Source: Desulfuromusa sp. (GTDB lineage Bacteria > Desulfobacterota > Desulfuromonadia > Desulfuromonadales > Geopsychrobacteraceae). From it: 5,557 nucleotides of DNA. Positions 4,701-5,557 of this stretch are shown in pieces. The position numbers and the translations under genes were made by a program. How positions within the stretch are numbered: the first letter of the stretch is position 1; the number at the start of each line of letters is the position of its first letter. The notes beneath the pieces were generated by a model that saw only the letters and a program-made list of their open reading frames with translations, made no database searches and was not told where the DNA came from. The DNA is taken from contig JAOZOH010000170.1 of NCBI GenBank assembly GCA_029933365.1, positions 1 to 5,557 on the forward strand, given 5' to 3'.

Positions 4701-5479
4701 TGACACCCAGGAGGTGAAAACCATTGAGCCAGGGCCCTACGTGCTTTCAGTTCGTAAAACAGCAGATAGAGCAAAGCCGTTCCATAGGAAACCAATATTC
4801 CGCCACCGACCCCTAAAATGGGAAAACTTTTTGCTACGGCAAAATCAAAAACAACAATTGCCAGCAAGCCAAAGGGCAATTCACGCAGCAGAGTGAAGAC
4901 ATTATCAGTACCATAATGGTGATGTAAAATAACAACGACAGGCAATAGCGTTACGGGAAAGGTAGAAAAAAGTCCAGACCATTGCGGACCGACCAGTTGG
5001 GCAATACTGGTAATCAGCACAACGACCAGGGCAGTAAAACCGGCTCTGATACTTAAAATCAGGGGGGTGACTGGGGTTTTACGCGATATATTATTGAGCG
5101 GAAGCTTTCTGAATAAAAATGCAAAACCAAACACACCAATAAGTGTCAACGGAACATTCAACCAACTGGCTTTTGGCATAACAAAATAAATGAGTAAAGA
5201 TGCGGCGAAGAACCCTACAAGCCCCAGAAGAGTACAATAAATAATGGTGATAGGATTTTGCTGAGTGAAATATTTAACTGCTGTCAGATACGCAAGAGAA
5301 AATGTCAGAGTAGCCAGAACCCCCTGAATCCCCCAGAGTGCACTCTCCGCAGCAAACGAAGCCCCCTGCTCAATTCCAAAAAACAGGATTGAAAGACCAG
5401 CACCTAGCGGAAATCCCACTAACACACCTGCCAGACGTGTACTTGCATACTCAGCAGTAAAAGTAATGGTCAAAACCAT
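4697..5479 (-). CDS. Polytopic inner-membrane protein of unknown function
   Basis: A 260-residue, strongly hydrophobic protein with about eight membrane segments, estimated near residues 16-36, 43-66, 77-100, 108-124, 143-163, 168-187, 199-215 and 219-243. There is no signal peptide and no enzyme motif. I cannot name the family with confidence. The protein looks like an internal duplication: STRLAGVLVGFPLGAGLS (13-30) and PQWSGLFSTFPVTLLPVV (166-183) share a G...FP pattern, and each is followed by a short polar turn and a similar helix. The duplicated FP-containing helices recall small GlpM/DUF3147-like membrane proteins, and a transporter role is only a guess. ATG 5479 is the only standard start after the in-frame stop at 5543-5545, but it has no good Shine-Dalgarno. 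The open frame upstream encodes a plausible basic-then-hydrophobic N-terminus (YRKNVALSLKILVSAG). The true start may therefore be a rare codon such as CTG or ATT upstream. Confidence 0.75.
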   Translation of the reverse strand: MVLTITFTAEYASTRLAGVLVGFPLGAGLSILFFGIEQGASFAAESALWGIQGVLATLTFSLAYLTAVKYFTQQNPITIIYCTLLGLVGFFAASLLIYFVMPKASWLNVPLTLIGVFGFAFLFRKLPLNNISRKTPVTPLILSIRAGFTALVVVLITSIAQLVGPQWSGLFSTFPVTLLPVVVILHHHYGTDNVFTLLRELPFGLLAIVVFDFAVAKSFPILGVGGGILVSYGTALLYLLFYELKARRALAQWFSPPGCH

Positions 5480-5557
5480 TCCGGCAGAGACAAGAATTTT
5501 TAAAGATAAAGCAACATTCTTTCTGTAAATTAGCGACAGATTTTATTTTGCTTCCAT

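Noticed and set aside
4707..4812. AGGAGGTG followed by a TTG-started short ORF on the plus strand
   Set aside because: The SD-like bases encode the WFSPPG tail of the membrane protein on the other strand. The ORF is short and featureless, so the match is probably chance.
5543..5557. ATG-GAA-GCA-AAA-TAA on the minus strand at the right edge
   Set aside because: It could be the last codons of an upstream gene or a chance ATG, but four codons give no evidence of identity.

Overview
The window reads as an ordinary chromosomal segment of a Gram-negative bacterium. A member of the former Deltaproteobacteria (Desulfuromonas/Pelobacter/Geobacter-like) is the best guess. This rests on the combination of a long-form (class II, E. 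coli-type) ketol-acid reductoisomerase with a divergent ilvY, a YajD-type HNH protein, and a small SelW-like gene with an in-frame UGA and a bacterial SECIS-like hairpin, which implies a working selenocysteine system. The taxonomic call is inference.

Layout. 1-195: intergenic DNA with a damaged copy of a palindromic repeat. 196-867 (+): stand-alone DnaQ-type 3'-5' exonuclease, probably starting at a TTG. 913-958: a hairpin repeat. 990-1211 (+): a 73-residue Rdx/SelW-family selenoprotein that standard ORF calling misses because codon 11 is TGA. 1225-1350: composite repeat copy 1. 1346-2230 (-): ilvY. 2241-2370: composite repeat copy 2, inverted relative to copy 1. 2371-2512: divergent ilvY/ilvC control region. 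2513-3985 (+): ilvC. 3986-4316 has no confident gene but holds a possible promoter, a 13-codon ORF with a strong Shine-Dalgarno, and a perfect 19-bp terminator hairpin; nothing recognisable was seen in 4183-4316. 4317-4700 (+): YajD-like HNH nuclease. 4697-5479 (-): polytopic membrane protein of unknown function, convergent with and overlapping the HNH gene by 4 bp. 5480-5557: upstream region of that gene, ending at the window edge.

How the genes work together. Only ilvY and ilvC form an obvious functional pair. IlvY should sense the KARI substrates (acetolactate/acetohydroxybutyrate) and activate ilvC while limiting its own transcription. A dyad at 2413-2424 is well placed for both jobs. The other genes have independent housekeeping-type roles.

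The two most notable things are the hidden selenoprotein and a family of GGGACAG-based hairpin repeats (six hairpins in the first 2.4 kb). Two copies of a composite ~126-130 bp unit flank ilvY as inverted repeats, supply its stop codons and lie in its leader.
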